From Hetaerina americana (Eukaryota; Arthropoda; Insecta; Odonata; Calopterygidae): a stretch of 64,000 bases of DNA. Positions 1 through 11,870 of this stretch are shown here, one piece after another. The notes beneath the pieces are model-generated. The model did no database searches and was not told the DNA's origin. It saw only the letters and a program-made list of their open reading frames with translations. The DNA lies in assembly GCA_022747635.1 (NCBI GenBank), contig JAKTNV010000003.1, positions 10,022,548 to 10,086,547 on the forward strand, read 5' to 3'. The position numbers and the translations under genes are program-made. Each line of letters opens with the position of its first letter. Position 1 is the first letter of the stretch.

Positions 1-1365
1 TACCTCTCCACTACAACGTAGGGCACGACCAACTCTGCCCTCCCTTGTAGCTCAATTCTTTTGTCCGACTGGCGGCTCATCCAATCTTTCATCCATCCAC
101 CAATGCGTCCATTCCGTAGACCACGCGAGGCATTTTGTGGCCGTCCGCCCTCAATTCCCGGGAATCGCGTCTCCCTGTCCCCGCCTCCTCCCCCCCCCCC
201 CTCGTGGCCGTCGCTGATTAGGGCTCCACAACCACCCCTCCCAATCTCTTCGCCCTTCCGTGCCTTCGCTGCGAACCTCTTTTCTTTCCTGCGGCCATGC
301 TTTGACTCGAGAAGGAAGGGGAAACGAGGCGGAATAACGAGGAAATGTCGTTGATGTCGGATTAAAAAGATGGATACGGGAGACGCGGACGTAAAAGGTG
401 GGAAGAAAATAGATGCGTGGATTTGAGAGGTTTTATTTTCGTCAGGGAGTATTCGGGAGCAATGACGGGAAATTTGGCGGTGCTGGTGGCCGTGCCTTTG
501 TGTGTGTACGGGCGGAGCGCAAATTGCCCTCCCTCTTTCCCAATCCCGTTCCACTCCTCTGCTCTCTTTCTCTTTTCCCCCTTTCCCTCATTCCTTTCCT
601 CTCTCGAATTCATCGTCACACACACACATACTCTCTCTCCTTCATCATTGTCTGTTTCTGAGGTAAGAGGAAATTGCGAGTTAGCTTTTACAAACCATGG
701 TGCACGCACACTGCTGCAGTGGTGCGGGGATTCCTATTCGGACTTCCCAGCCTCGTAGTAATTTGCTTTGCCGCTGGAGCGAATTAATCCCGAATCGCTC
801 ACCTTTCACCGGAGAAAGGACAAGTTGCATCCACCGCACTAGCTTCTTCGTCCATCGTCACATCTAAAGAGCAACTCAACGCAAAAAGTGGGGATGTAGT
901 ATTTCAGTCCGTCGACGCATGCTACCTAACTAGACGTACTGCAGCCATCAAGCAAAAACGATGCAATGGCGAAGGGCATAAAATTCACGGTAGCCCGCCC
1001 ACGGTCTCCATCAAAAATTTTAAATGCAAATTTTAACAACTCAAACGAATGGGCACCTTGACGTTGACTACGAAGCAGGGTCAAAGGAACATAGCTGTCA
1101 GTTTTCCATAGAAGTGAGCGTGGTCGTTCGTGGGGGTCAACGTCGGATCGAATGCATATCCAGGGTACCCCTTTGATCCCCGTTTCTCTCCCCTCTCGGA
1201 TTTTTTCAACCAAGTTTCCCTGGCCTTCTTTCCACTAACTTTGTGACACATGGATCCACCGTCAGTTTATTGAACGTGATGTTTATCTTTATCGGAGACG
1301 TTGCCAAGTTCTTGTATGGGAAATTTTTGATTTCTTTGTCACTCCAACTCGCTCCTGACAACCCT
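1..1365. other. Non-coding, pyrimidine-leaning low-complexity DNA
   Basis: No recognisable gene. The first 660 bases are C/T-rich with a run of twelve C at 190-201 and a short (CA)n at about 617-628. Open frames here translate to Pro/Ser/Arg-rich or Phe/Leu/Ser-rich strings, as expected from base composition. The rest is mixed-composition sequence with no motif I recognise. Confidence 0.6.
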
Positions 1366-1392
1366 CTTTGGTGTGTGTGTGCGTGTGTCCCA
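1366..1392. repeat. (GT)n microsatellite, interrupted
   Basis: Short run of GT dinucleotides broken by one GC step, followed by a G-rich stretch. A simple repeat of no evident function. Confidence 0.7.
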
Positions 1393-1539
1393 AGGGGGGA
1401 GACGACCAATGTCCTCCCCTTCGATCGCGACTCCGCCGACTGAGCTCTCGCGCGATTCACGCCGCCGTGTTGAAGTGGCAGCTGTGCTTAGTGGATGTGG
1501 TCCACTCTGGGTCACCTACTCGTACCTCTCTTTCGAATT

Positions 1540-2045
1540 CAGTGACAGGGGTGTGCTGGGGAAGAGGGCGGGTGTGGGCGAGGGGAGAGGAGCGGACAAG
1601 AGCCGCGGACTTGAAGAGGATGCTGGGTGTGGGGCAGGAGATGGCATGGGGGAGGAGGAAATGGGGGGGCGATGGTAGTTCTGGCGAGTCGGTCATCGGG
1701 GCGACCGCGTGACTACGTTTGAGAAGGAGGTGGTGACTGGGGGGAGTTTCGTGACAGAGAGGAATGGGGTGTGGTTGTATTGGCGGGGAAAGGATTGAAG
1801 TGGAGCCAGAAATAAAGCGAGATTTTTAGTGCGAGGAGGCATTGAGTTTGGAGGGAGAGAGTGAGGGGCTGGCGGTGAGGAGGAGAGAAGGAGGTAAGAA
1901 GGGAGGAGAGGCTGGAGAGTGGACTGGAGTTAAAAGGAACGGTAGGGGGGGAGTGAAGGGTGAGGTAGGAGGGAAAGGAAATGCCCACGTCTGGGGTCCT
2001 ACGGAAGTAAACAAAGTGCTCGGGAAGGACTGAGGGAAAAGTTTA
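1540..2045 (+). repeat. Purine-rich (G/A) low-complexity block
   Basis: About 500 bases in which the + strand is dominated by G and A in irregular GGAG, GAGG and GGGA runs, with few pyrimidines. Open frames on either strand are Gly/Glu/Arg-rich or Pro/Ser/Leu-rich and look compositional. It is one of several strand-biased blocks in the window, and such DNA can in principle form triplex or quadruplex structures. Confidence 0.65.
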
Positions 2046-2273
2046 GGAGAAAACGAAGGCGATGAGATATAGAATTCGGGTGCTACGAAGGGGCCGTGAA
2101 GTTTATAAGGGAATTCGGTTTATTGGTGGGTGGGGTATGTGCCGGACAGAGGTCTGCCACATTGGCTCTGCCGCGAAACTGGCTTTGGCGTCGTATTTCC
2201 AATGCGTTTTGTAGAACCAGAATTCGGAATATGTTAGTCTAACGAGTTTATTCTATCCAAGAGGCGATGATAA

Positions 2274-2275
<2 letters not shown>

Positions 2276-2318
<43 letters not shown>

Positions 2319-2366
2319 TATATATATATATATATAGATGTGTGTGTGTGTGTGTGTGTGTATATA
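2276..2366. repeat. Compound microsatellite (TA)n(TG)n
   Basis: About 60 bases of TA repeats with one TTAA interruption, then about 22 bases of TG repeats, then a short TATATA. No SINE sequence is visible at either edge, unlike the TA tracts at 16, 21 and 32 kb. Confidence 0.95.
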
Positions 2367-3060
2367 CGACAGTGAATAATAGTAGCCTATTGCAGTCACA
2401 CATCGAATGCTTAGCATCGTGGAATATAAAATAGCAACTTTGATTTGTTTAAAGAATTGAAACCTCCCAGACTTTTTAAAGCCACTCCTCTAGGACAGTA
2501 TACCTTTCCTGGAAATAGTGTCACATTCATACATGAGTATTATTATGTGATTACTATATGGACCCTTGTAGTAATGATAGCTTTACACTCATTTCTATAC
2601 ATTTCATCCATTAAGTGAACTTATTGACTATGAAGGATAAACCATATTTTACTTTTTAGATAGCTATTTCCTTAAAAAATTAAAAAAAATAGTGAATTCA
2701 TCGTACTCTCCAGATAATTGATCGAATTAAACACAAATGGATAGGCACACAGGCAAAGTTATTGGATCACTCCGAGAGTATTTACTTCTATTTGAATTAT
2801 TTGTCTATTGAATGAAAGTATTGGTTGAATGATCTTAATCAAATTCAACGGAAAATATATTTTCTATATCTACTTCATTTCCTTAATCGGGAAACCAGAT
2901 CCTTGATAGGCGGCATTTTTATCACTATCTGATCGCTCAATAGCCGGAAATAGTAGAAATCGAAGGGAACATCTTATCTGCAATGCGTAATATTTCATTA
3001 AACACCATTGCAGTTTGGCATTTGAAAAAAACCATGATTCGATAATTCGGAGCGGAATTT
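2367..3060. other. AT-rich non-coding DNA
   Basis: Unique-looking AT-rich sequence with stops in all frames. No gene, repeat or RNA signature is visible. Confidence 0.6.
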
Positions 3061-3064
3061 CTCA

Positions 3065-3960
3065 AGTGGGCTTGAATGGGGCGTGTGGATGTCAGGGGGT
3101 GGGCGGCGGAGGGATGAGGAGAGGGAAAGACGGTCAGGGAGGGGAAAGGAATGAGGAGGGGGGAGGGAGATCCGAAAAGAAAAAGGCCTGCGGATGGAAA
3201 CGGCGGCCGCCGCGGCGGGGGCGCGCTTGAAGAGAGGTTTGTGAACGTTCGAGAAAGAAGCCGGGCACGGAGTGGGGGTTGGGAATATTGTGGGAAAAGA
3301 GTGTCGGGAGGGGTGGGATGAGATCGGAACGGGCTGTGGCGGAGGGCGGGGATGAAAGGAGGAGTGCCGGTGGAAGTGTAGACGGCGGGAAAACAACGGG
3401 GTTGGGGGCAAGGAGGACGGAGCGGGAGAGGGGAAAAGCGAGGGTGAAGGCGGGGGGCGGGTGTGGAGGCGGGCGTGTCGGCGACTCACAGCCAGTCAGT
3501 CCTTGGGGTGCGCCAGTCCTTTCGAGGGAATGGTGGGCTGCAGGCGCCGCGGCGAGGGGCGAGTGGAGGACGCGCTGCCGTTGCTTCCGCGGCCGGGAAG
3601 GGCGAAAGAGCGGCCGAGCGTGTGCTCGGGAATCACCCTCCCACCCGCTTAGTGCTTCTCCGGGGAAGAGGAAGCGTGTGGAAAGTCGCTGCCCCTCACC
3701 CCCCACGGCGAACGAACGCCTTCCTCCCCCCGTGGATGCGTCGAGGGTCGTCCCACGACGAAATTCCACCGACCTCCGCACACTCCGCCGATTAATCAAA
3801 GGATTCCCCTCCCGCCCGCGGACTGGAGAAGAAGCGGGGTCGGCGCGACGCGGCACGTCCCTCTCCTTACCCATAGGCGTCCACCCTCTACCGTTTAGTG
3901 CCCCGCCGGCATCTCCGAGAACCTCTCACCCCCGATAAGCGCGCCAGAGAAAATATTCTT
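3065..3960. other. GC/CpG-rich island, purine-biased left half
   Basis: The first ~400 bases are strongly G/A-rich on the + strand; from about 3450 the sequence becomes GC-rich with many CpG steps. Open frames of up to ~246 codons exist on both strands and overlap each other, giving Arg/Gly- or Pro/Ser-rich translations without a recognisable domain. GC-rich DNA has few stop codons, so these are not evidence of a gene. It could be a promoter-type island. I see no TATA box or clear initiator. Confidence 0.5.
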
Positions 3961-4079
3961 GTGCCTTTCCTACGGGGAATAAAGTGTCTCTCTCCTCTTC
4001 CTGGAAAACATTCGTTCTCCCCTCGCCCCTGAGCCTTTCATTGCCGTGTGCACCGCCCCCGATAGCTCACTGTGGTCAT

Positions 4080-4620
4080 ATAGGGACGTGGGGCTTCCGA
4101 GCCCGCCCCTCCACTCGCTTCCCCCATCGCCCCAACCCCGGTTCCCCTCCCCCCTTCCTTCCACGATACCCCTCCGTGGTGTGAGCGGACGGGAATATTT
4201 TCGCTGTCAGCACTCTATTGTTTTTACTCCCCCTCTCCCAGATCTTCCCGTTCCCTCCCATATGTGTGTGCGCGTGGGTCGTGGGGTCACTTGAGGAGAT
4301 AAAAGGTTATTTTTTCCCTCCCCTTCTCACAGGAGGGAGGTACGTGGTGACGGAAGCACGGCCACGAATACCTCTTACCTCTTCGCCTTCCCCACCCCCA
4401 GATCCCCAGCCTCGTCCTTTTACAAGATCCCGCCTTATCTCTTACTCAATCCCTCCTTCTCCTTCCCTCCTTCCCCTAACCAACTCCTCCAAGAACGTCT
4501 CCCCTCTTCCGTCCCTCCCTCCACCCAGCCCACCCCTCCTTATTCCACCTACTCCCCGCCTTATCCTTGTCCAACTCCCACACTCTTTCTCTCTCTCTCC
4601 CTTCCATTCCGCCCGATTTT
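4080..4620 (-). repeat. Pyrimidine-rich (C/T) low-complexity block
   Basis: About 540 bases dominated by C and T on the + strand (CCCTCC, CTTCC and TCTCTC runs), making it purine-rich on the minus strand. It separates two GC-rich islands. Translations are Pro/Ser/Leu-rich and compositional. Confidence 0.6.
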
Positions 4621-5170
4621 AAATCGTCGACTGCGGTGGCTCCACCACGCATCCTGCGATCGAAGCATGAGTGTCCCCTCCGCAGCCTCCCGGAGTCGAT
4701 CTCCCGGAGCGTTCGGCTCCGGCGGTGGTGGGGTTTGTACCGGGAAGTTTCCACCGCCGCTCTCTCCGCCGAGGACCTTCCGGTTCGGGCGTCTCTTCTC
4801 GGCGCCGGTCGCCTCATCCCGGGCCTCGCCCCCTCCCTTCCCCCGGCCGGTTCCGCGCCCGCCCGCCGGCCCACACGATTTGAGTCCCCGCCCCCACGGA
4901 CGGGGGCGCGTTTTAGCAAAACCGCGTGACTCGCCGCGTGCGCTCGCCCGCTCCCTCCCCCGGCGGAGTTTCTCTCGCGTCCCATTCTCCCGCGCGGCAA
5001 AAATCGCCAAATTTGTTCGTGCCAACCCCGTGAGGAGAGTGTAATAATCCAATCCCTGAGCAGCCTCTTGTGAGTGAAGTGTTTCTTCTGGATCCGGGAA
5101 GAAATAATATTCCGTCGCGAGTGTGTGTGCTCCATGTGCCGAAGAGTGTGTCCGATTGGATTACGTCGCC

Positions 5171-5305
5171 GGGAATAATCGGGAATAAGGAAACAAGTGG
5201 AAAGGAAAAAAAATATCATCACGCGCCGGTACGGTATTCGTCACCGGGAATAAGGGAACAAGTGGGAAGGGAAAAAATAACCGTCACGCGCCGGCACGGT
5301 ATTCG
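5171..5305 (+). repeat. 65-bp imperfect tandem duplication
   Basis: The stretch 5181-5240 is repeated at 5246-5305 with an offset of exactly 65 bases and about six substitutions. Both copies start with GGGAATAAGG, contain ACAAGTGG, and end with CACGCGCCGG followed by ACGGTATTCG. The first copy is preceded by a further partial GGGAATAATC at 5171-5180. The position inside a GC-rich island, upstream of a candidate exon, makes a duplicated regulatory segment possible, but nothing here proves binding. Confidence 0.9.
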
Positions 5306-5452
5306 GCAGAGGTCCATTCTGTCCAATACGCGTCGCCGGGCATCGGTCGCGTCGGAGGTGGGACTACCATATTATGCTGTTGAATTGGGCGGTTGAGCGA
5401 GACGGCGACTCCGGTCGGGGGTCGGAGCAATGCTGACGTTTTCGGCGTTGCT

Positions 5453-5707
5453 ATGGTCATGGCTGCGGGTGTCCGACCCCGTGGACGAAGACCCCTCCTC
5501 CGTGCACTTGGAGGAGGAAGAGGAGGGGGACACCGAGGACGGGGGAAGAGGGGCGGTGGTGGAGGAGGCCCCGTGGGAATACCGGGCGGGCCCCTGGACG
5601 AGGAGGAGGATTCCCTCGCGAAGGGCCTTCTCCGCACCCGGGCCCCCGAGGCCACAGGCGAGGAGGTTGCCGAGGTCCAAGAGACACACGGGCAGAAGGG
5701 CCGGAAG
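5453..5707 (+). CDS. Candidate first coding exon, function unknown
   Basis: A tentative exon, not a recognised gene. From the ATG at 5453 (a second, in-frame ATG with G at +4 lies at 5459) the frame is open for 85 codons to AAG at 5705-5707. A splice donor GTAATG follows at 5708, leaving intron phase 0. The product would be Arg/Gly-rich at the start, contain a run of six Gly near residues 32-38, and end in a charged segment with DEEED and EEVAEV-like clusters. No domain is recognisable. An overlapping frame from the ATG at 5430 is equally open to the same donor and begins with a short hydrophobic stretch (MLTFSALLWSWL) followed by acidic residues, so the frame is uncertain. The minus strand is also open. 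The evidence for coding is the donor, the abrupt drop to AT-rich DNA after it, and the CpG-rich context. Confidence 0.2.
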
Positions 5708-5735
5708 GTAATGGGTCTGCGGATGATTTGAAGTT

Positions 5736-7640
5736 GACCTATCACTCGTGTGAGCAGTGCATTTTAGCGGGTCACTTAGCGGTTAGTTTCGAATTCCTCT
5801 GAAATTCCTGTGTCATACTTACAAATGTGTGTTTTGCGATAAGACCGGCTTCAAATATTAATAAATAACCTAGAGTAAGTTTTAATTTTACCTTGTAATG
5901 TTAAATATGTATGTAATGCGTAAGGCTGATATCTCCACCGTTAAACTAAGGAAGATAACTAAAGTTGCGTCCATGAAATGTGAAATTGTCGTCCAAAGTT
6001 GCTCGTTTTTCACATATCGGGTTTTATTTTTGTGGAAGAGATCCCGATAACTTGAGAATAATGGCCACTCCTTGATGGTGACTCCTATGGCCAACTATTG
6101 CCATTAATTTATTGAAAATGAACTACCGTAGTTCATCTGCCACAAATACAATGCATATGGAAGTCGTAACTATGGAGCCAAAATCCGAGGAAGGATCGTG
6201 GCCAAAATTCTCCATGCCTTCATTTCGTATGCTGAAGTTCAGATCTATGTTATGTAATAGAATCATGATTTAATTCAGGCTAGTAGCTATCTCTCTTATA
6301 TTCAATGAACATAAAATGGTTTTACCGATGATATTGATGGGCCAACCTAATGTTATGGAAGCTCTTGTCATTTTGCCAAGCTGAAATTGAATGAGAGATT
6401 CGGATCGTATGTACTGATGTTTGGAAATAATTACATATGTCGTTTCAGTGCTAGGAATACCTACATATGCAACGCTCAGTGGGTCAACTAGTGAAGAGTG
6501 ATCCGAGGTTGTGAATGAGGTTAATAACTTGGAGAATATGGGCCAATTTTTCCCACCCGGAGACATGTCACGTTACCTCAGTGGACACAAAGGAACGAAT
6601 GCGGAGTGTTCCGTTGTGTGTGACGTCTTCTTGGCAGCGATAAATACTATCGGAGATACGTGAACCGTCAGGCTGATAAGGTTTCTTCCATCTTGGTTAT
6701 CTTTTCCATGGGGCATTATGCTTCAGTTTGGCTAGAGGGTGGTCGAAAAAGTCCATCCTGTGCAAAGAATTAGGTGTAATGAGATAAACTATTCATATTT
6801 GTATTCAATCTCAGGTCAGGGGTCGCTGACATAAGGCACTTCGGAAGACTGATTTCCTACGAGACTTCATTTACTTTGAAGCTCGAGAGGTCCTTGCCTT
6901 CCGTAAACAACTTAATTATGCCTCCGCTTTATTAACAAGCATAATTGTTTCATTCGCGCCATTAGGTGAAATTTTATTTAGGCAGTTGAATTTCATTTCT
7001 TTTATATTTCATTTACAATGTTAATCTAAAGTTAGATTTATTTTTGATGAAACGGTGGCAATTTCGATTTGAACAAGTATATTTTGTTTATTTTAGTGGT
7101 GCAGTCATGACAATATATCAAGGAGAAACAAAGGCTGAACCAGGTCCGTTGAAAAATCTCATAGGTTTTTATGTCGAATGCATTGTTAACATCAGTATAC
7201 GTGTGCTTTTAATTGCTGCATTTGACTGCATTTTTTTAAACTAAGGTAAAACCATGAGTTCTAATTTGACAGGATTTCCGTCTTCAAAATTACCTCCAGA
7301 ACACTGAAAATTGTATGTCACTTCTTCGCTTAGCGAGATGGTGTTTGATGAAACTTCTTTTTTAATAAATTCGCTTACTGTATGCGTATTGATCAGAAGT
7401 CCTGTAACTTACGTCCATCGTAGACGTTCGCAGTCAACTTATCCATTTTGCGGAGGCCTTTTTGAATCTTGCCAGCGTCTCCTTACAGCGTGAAAAAATT
7501 GTGAAAAAGGGAAGAAACTCCACATAAAGGCAGCGTTAGGGATCGATTCCGGTGGAAGTGTCAAGAATAATATCTGGCGTTCGTGAGCAAAATTTGGAAG
7601 TAGGCGTGGCAATTCTCGGTCTGGAAACGACCCGAGAAGC
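5736..7640. other. AT-rich non-coding DNA
   Basis: Mostly unique AT-rich sequence. Open frames of up to ~98 codons have no recognisable content. A weak exon-like segment at about 7098-7143 (T-rich tract ending in TTTTAG, then a CAG|GTCCG donor) is noted and not accepted. If the exon ending at 5707 is real, this would be its intron. Confidence 0.55.
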
Positions 7641-7649
7641 CTTCGCCTT

Positions 7650-8360
7650 CTAATATGTCTTCCTCCTCCCCCCTCCCTCCCCCTTCGTCTGGTTTAAACA
7701 ATTTTTCTGCGTCACACTTTTTTGGCCGACTCTATGACTCCGCGGGATGCCAATACGGTCCAGTTTCGTCCGAGTTTTCTCTTCACTCCCTTCACTTTCG
7801 CTTCATGTACCCAGACATTCGCCATTGCAAGTCCGAGAGGACATTTCGAATTTTTGATCGGTTCCTTCCTTTCCTCGCCCCCCTCCCATTCACCCAGAAA
7901 TTCTCCAATATTTAACTCTAATATCTCATTCCTCCCCACCTGCTTCCATCTCTCCGCAACTAACACCTGGTGGCCGCATCGTAATCCCGATCCCACACTC
8001 CAAATGTTAACGCCGGCCCTCGCCAGCCCTCCCGCTCTATCCAATTCCGTCTGCATTCTCCTCGGGCACCCACCCACACCGGAATCATCAGGAGAGAAGT
8101 CGAGGGGGAAGGCCACCACGCGGTGATCCTTGCTTTGGCTTCTCTCCACGCTTCCACTAGCTTCTTCTCCTGCCTTGGGGGTTTTAATGCGATTAGAGTG
8201 TGTGTGTGTGTGTCCAGATGGGGGCGTGCATGTTTGTCTGTCGGTTGAGGGAAGGAAGGGAGTAAAAAGAGAGGAGGAGAGGAGCCGAGAGAGAAGGGAT
8301 GTTGTGAGTGAGAAGGGGCGGATTGCCCCTTCGGACACGGGGTCGAAGGAAGTAAGAGAC
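7650..8360. repeat. Low-complexity block, pyrimidine-rich then purine-rich
   Basis: From 7650 to about 8150 the + strand is C/T-rich. After a short (GT)n at about 8200-8213 it turns purine-rich until about 8360. The 208-codon open frame on the minus strand and the shorter + frames overlap each other and carry no recognisable domain. Confidence 0.45.
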
Positions 8361-8364
8361 CTAC

Positions 8365-9510
8365 TGGTGTGGTGTGACGGATGAGTTCGAGGTTCCTGAT
8401 TGGCTCAAGGTAGCAGCCAAAGGATCCCCGGAGCGCTTCAGTATATGGAACTTACTCAAAGGGGAGGATGGGCGAGTGGTTGGTACGTGGGCGGTGTCTT
8501 TTCCCTGCTGCATGTGCATCAAAACAGGAATTAACTGGGGATAGTGGAAGGAAGAGTATTGTCCTCATCACGACCGCCTCCGAACCCTATGCGTCTCTGT
8601 CCCCATACAAGCCCGGCTTCCTAATCTCTTTATCCGTGGCCAAGGCTCTCATGGGAAAGGATGAGCTTAGCCTGTAGCATGTTTTCCGAGAATTAAAATT
8701 CTTCTATTCTATGACTTAGGACGTACTCCTAATTGACTTGGAACAAAGCTCGTTAGATGCGCATTGGATTCCATCACGTGTACCCATCGCTCGCGTACGC
8801 GCTCGGAGACCCGCGATCGGACGTCACCCGCCGCGCGTCGACGATGGGAATGTGCACCTGCTCGCGTCAATTGGCTCCGGAAATTACCTAATGTGTCTGA
8901 TGAAATGTTTCCCGGCCAACGAAGCAATTAAAGCGGTTGATGCCCTAGCCTCATGTCACACCAAGCAGGTCATTGATTCTCTCATATTCCAAGGGGAATT
9001 ATCTCTAACCATCCATCCTTTCAGACGCGCTGTCAGGCGCAGCAATATATCGCGCGAGTCTTTCAAACGACGTGTCGGAGCGAGGAGACTGCCCTAATGA
9101 AAACACCGTGGAGACCAAAGCTCATTCAGTGCGTATGTGACGATGTTATTAGTGCGGAAAAATGCCTCTGATTACATTCCTTAAACCTGCGCGAGCGCGG
9201 CGCATTTTCCTCGCTAATGAAGTCCCCATAAGCAGCGAGCGTGTTCATCGGCGTGGACAATGAGGGATGTGTGAGGGGGTGTGAGGGATGTGTGAGGGGG
9301 TAGTGGCGCGGGGCAGAGCGCGATGGCTTCTGAGATTGTGTTGCGGTCCTCCCCAGTGGGGGAACGGTGCGGCCCTTGGGGAGTGGAGATTGAGGATATT
9401 CTTGCATGAAGGACATACGGGAGGGGGATGACGCGGCGGTGGAATGAGGGGTCGGTTATATCTGGCTCGTAGTCACTCCGCAACGGACCCCCTGAAGAAA
9501 TGAATCTTAT
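8365..9510. other. Mixed-composition region with CpG-rich patches
   Basis: No gene recognised. CpG-rich patches lie around 8780-8880, 9040-9090 and 9190-9330. A 119-codon open frame at 8738-9097 on the + strand has a protein-like mix of residues but no family I know and no clear splice sites, so it is left uncalled. Confidence 0.45.
9261..9302 (+). repeat. Two-copy 21-bp tandem repeat
   Basis: The unit TGAGGGATGTGTGAGGGGGT plus one base occurs twice in a row (9261-9281 and 9282-9302) with a single difference in the last base. G-rich and recent-looking. Confidence 0.9.
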
Positions 9511-11330
9511 TGTTTGTTCCCGCGCTTACACGAAACCTCCCTAAGTTCCAATTATTCCCAGATTCTGGGACATATGCTTATTAGGTCAGAATGGGAATGG
9601 GGAGAAGCGAGAAATATTCGACGGCCAAATATTCTTATTATGCCTTTTTTTGCTACTCCCACACTGGAGAACCGGGACAGAAACAATAAACGAAACCACG
9701 CCATATCGGATGTTTCGCCGTGTTTTCACTGAATTTTTGAATTTAAATTGTATACATTTAAATTAATTGCACATATGAACTATTTTTATCATCTTAGGTC
9801 CTTTTAGATTTCCCATTTGTGTATACTTATATCTGGAGCGGATCACTTGAACCTGAGTTGAAATGTAAATTTATATCTTAAGTGTATTTATGAATGCATC
9901 GCAATATCGCACCGACTCCATGGGAGTCTTTTTGGAAGAGTTGAAACTGCCATTTGGCAAATTATTCATCAACGATCGACTCAAGCTTTGGTTTTTTTTA
10001 AATCGAAAACAAACAATTGAGTTGGCTTTATAAAATCAAAAATAGTGCACCGGTCGGTCAAGGTAGATTTTTAATAGACCCATTTAGTGCACACTTCCAT
10101 GCTTTTCTGATTGATTCAGCCATTATTTTTTGAATCAGCGTTCAGTGTGCCGGATACAAATATCCTATAGCTACTTATTTGCTGTGTGAAACATGGGGCA
10201 GTGATGTGTGAAATGGCGGACTAAGTAACCATTAAACTGTGAAATAATTAAACTGCCAACCGTGAAGATCATGGTCTCGATATCCTTGACAGCTCCTTCA
10301 ACTCGCCTCCCCGCATTATTACCGCCATGCGCTAGCAGAACATTTTCAATGCTAAATTATAATCAGAATAAAACTATCTTCACGCTTTTTTTGATTAAGT
10401 TTTTTCCGACGAAATTAATTAATCTTAGCTACAAGCTTCGTTTTTTGCCAAAATCTCTCAACATTAATTGGCCTCCTGTACACTTCCCCAATCACAGCGG
10501 GAGATATCTTATCGCCGTCAATCGACGCATATCACCCCTCTTTTTCCTTCCTTGAGCCCTAATAAGAGCCTTATCGAAAATATTTAAGAAGATTGAGAAG
10601 TCACCTGGCAACCTCTAATTTTGAACACCTTACCGAGTTCTTTCCGTTGTCGTTTACGTTGGAAAGATGGTTTCAAAAGATGAATGGTTTTGTGTTGAAC
10701 GGGGTTTTTGCGCCATTTAAACCGGCTTAGACGGCAAAAGATGATAGTCGACTTTGATTTGCTTTCTCTGATGCTTAAGTCCTTGTTTCTTATTGATAAG
10801 TTTTCGAGTAAACTGCCCAATTTTTCGTGTAGTAAAAGGTAATTTGTTTGCATTTCTTTACATTTCCTTTTGATGTAGTAATATATGTACGTATTAGATA
10901 TACGTTGAAACAACTCATGTTGACTTGTATAATTAAGAAAATCTTGGAATTGATTTATTTCATTGTCATTTTGTACCTTGTAGTAGGTGGGTTAGAGGCT
11001 TATAAATAAAATTTTCGTGGAGACTCGTTGGCAAAATTTCCATGGATGAACGAACGCATTCTTCATGCTCTTAAAAATATTCAATGAAACCGCGCCCTCT
11101 TGTAACGTCAAAGCCCTTAATTAAACCTTCCCTTTCCTCTAATCTATTTCCCACGTCCTCCCGCACTTCCGCCAGCTTAAGTTCCCTTCGAATCATTTCC
11201 CCACTCCTCTCGATTCCCTTATGTGCCCCCTCCCCCCTCCTGGCCAGTGTTCTGTGCCCCATGACGACACGTATTTAGCGCGACGGATTACATGGTAGTC
11301 TAATGCGGTTGCCTTTGTGCCTTCACGCGT
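9510..11330. other. AT-rich non-coding DNA
   Basis: Nothing recognisable as a gene or known repeat. Open frames are below ~110 codons and not protein-like. Confidence 0.6.
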
Positions 11331-11339
11331 ATTTTTTTT

Positions 11340-11870
11340 CACAACAGCTGCCAAAATGTCCGCGTCGCAGTAGTAGTGGAGTGCGGAGGTGGCGTGAGAG
11401 GCGCACAGGGGAATGCGGAGGGATGCTGGGGGAAAAAATGAGTCTGGCTTACTTCACCCAGCAACAGCGACACCGCGGCGTCCACCACAGGCACTCAAGT
11501 CTTAACCATCAAATGCGGAGGACGCTCTTTCTCACCGCGGCCTTTAATCTGCTCGGCAAGAGGGTCGTCTGGGCTCGCGGGGGAACGATGGAATAAAGCA
11601 GAATAGGGGATTCGTACTTGGAACGAGTGTCCCCCCCCCACTCCCTCACTCTTCGTCTTCTCGTTCATTCCTCACCGATCCACTCCTCTATTCGCACGGG
11701 CGCCTCCCCCTCGCTTCCTTCTTCTCCTCCTCCCTTTCATCCGCTCATCCGTCTCTCCTTTTTTATCATTTCGATTTGCCATTTTATATCCACCCCTTCT
11801 CGCTTCCTCCGTCCTTTCCCTCTTTTCCTTTCGCCCAAGACCCTCACTTCCTTCAAGGACGATGTGTCGT
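11340..11870. other. Small GC-rich patch followed by pyrimidine-rich block
   Basis: Bases 11340-11600 are moderately GC-rich. From 11627 a run of eight C opens a C/T-rich block to about 11860. Open frames on both strands overlap and are compositional. Confidence 0.5.

Larger units (their letters stand above)
4621..5735. other. GC/CpG-rich island, possible gene 5' region
   Basis: About 1.1 kb rich in C and G with frequent CpG. It contains a two-copy 65-bp tandem repeat and, at its right edge, a candidate coding exon running into a splice-donor-like AAG|GTAATG. Immediately downstream the sequence becomes AT-rich for about 1.9 kb, as expected if an intron begins there. A CCAAT-like motif lies near 5048 but no TATA box or good initiator was found. 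The promoter reading is inference only. Confidence 0.4.

Noticed and set aside
3134..3874. Long overlapping frames (219-246 codons) in the 3.1-3.95 kb island
   Set aside because: Both strands are open at once, translations are Arg/Pro/Ser/Gly-rich, and no domain, start context or splice pattern supports coding.
4476..5222. 248-codon minus-strand frame
   Set aside because: It spans a C/T-rich block and a CpG island, changes composition abruptly along its length and shows no domain. Stop-poor base composition explains it.
7098..7143. Possible 46-bp internal exon: T-rich tract ending TTTTAG, then CAG|GTCCG
   Set aside because: Donor is weak, the exon is very short, and such AG...GT pairs are frequent in AT-rich DNA by chance.
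8738..9097. 119-codon + frame
   Set aside because: The track-like start is not an ATG in good context, no domain is visible, and no splice sites of quality bound it.
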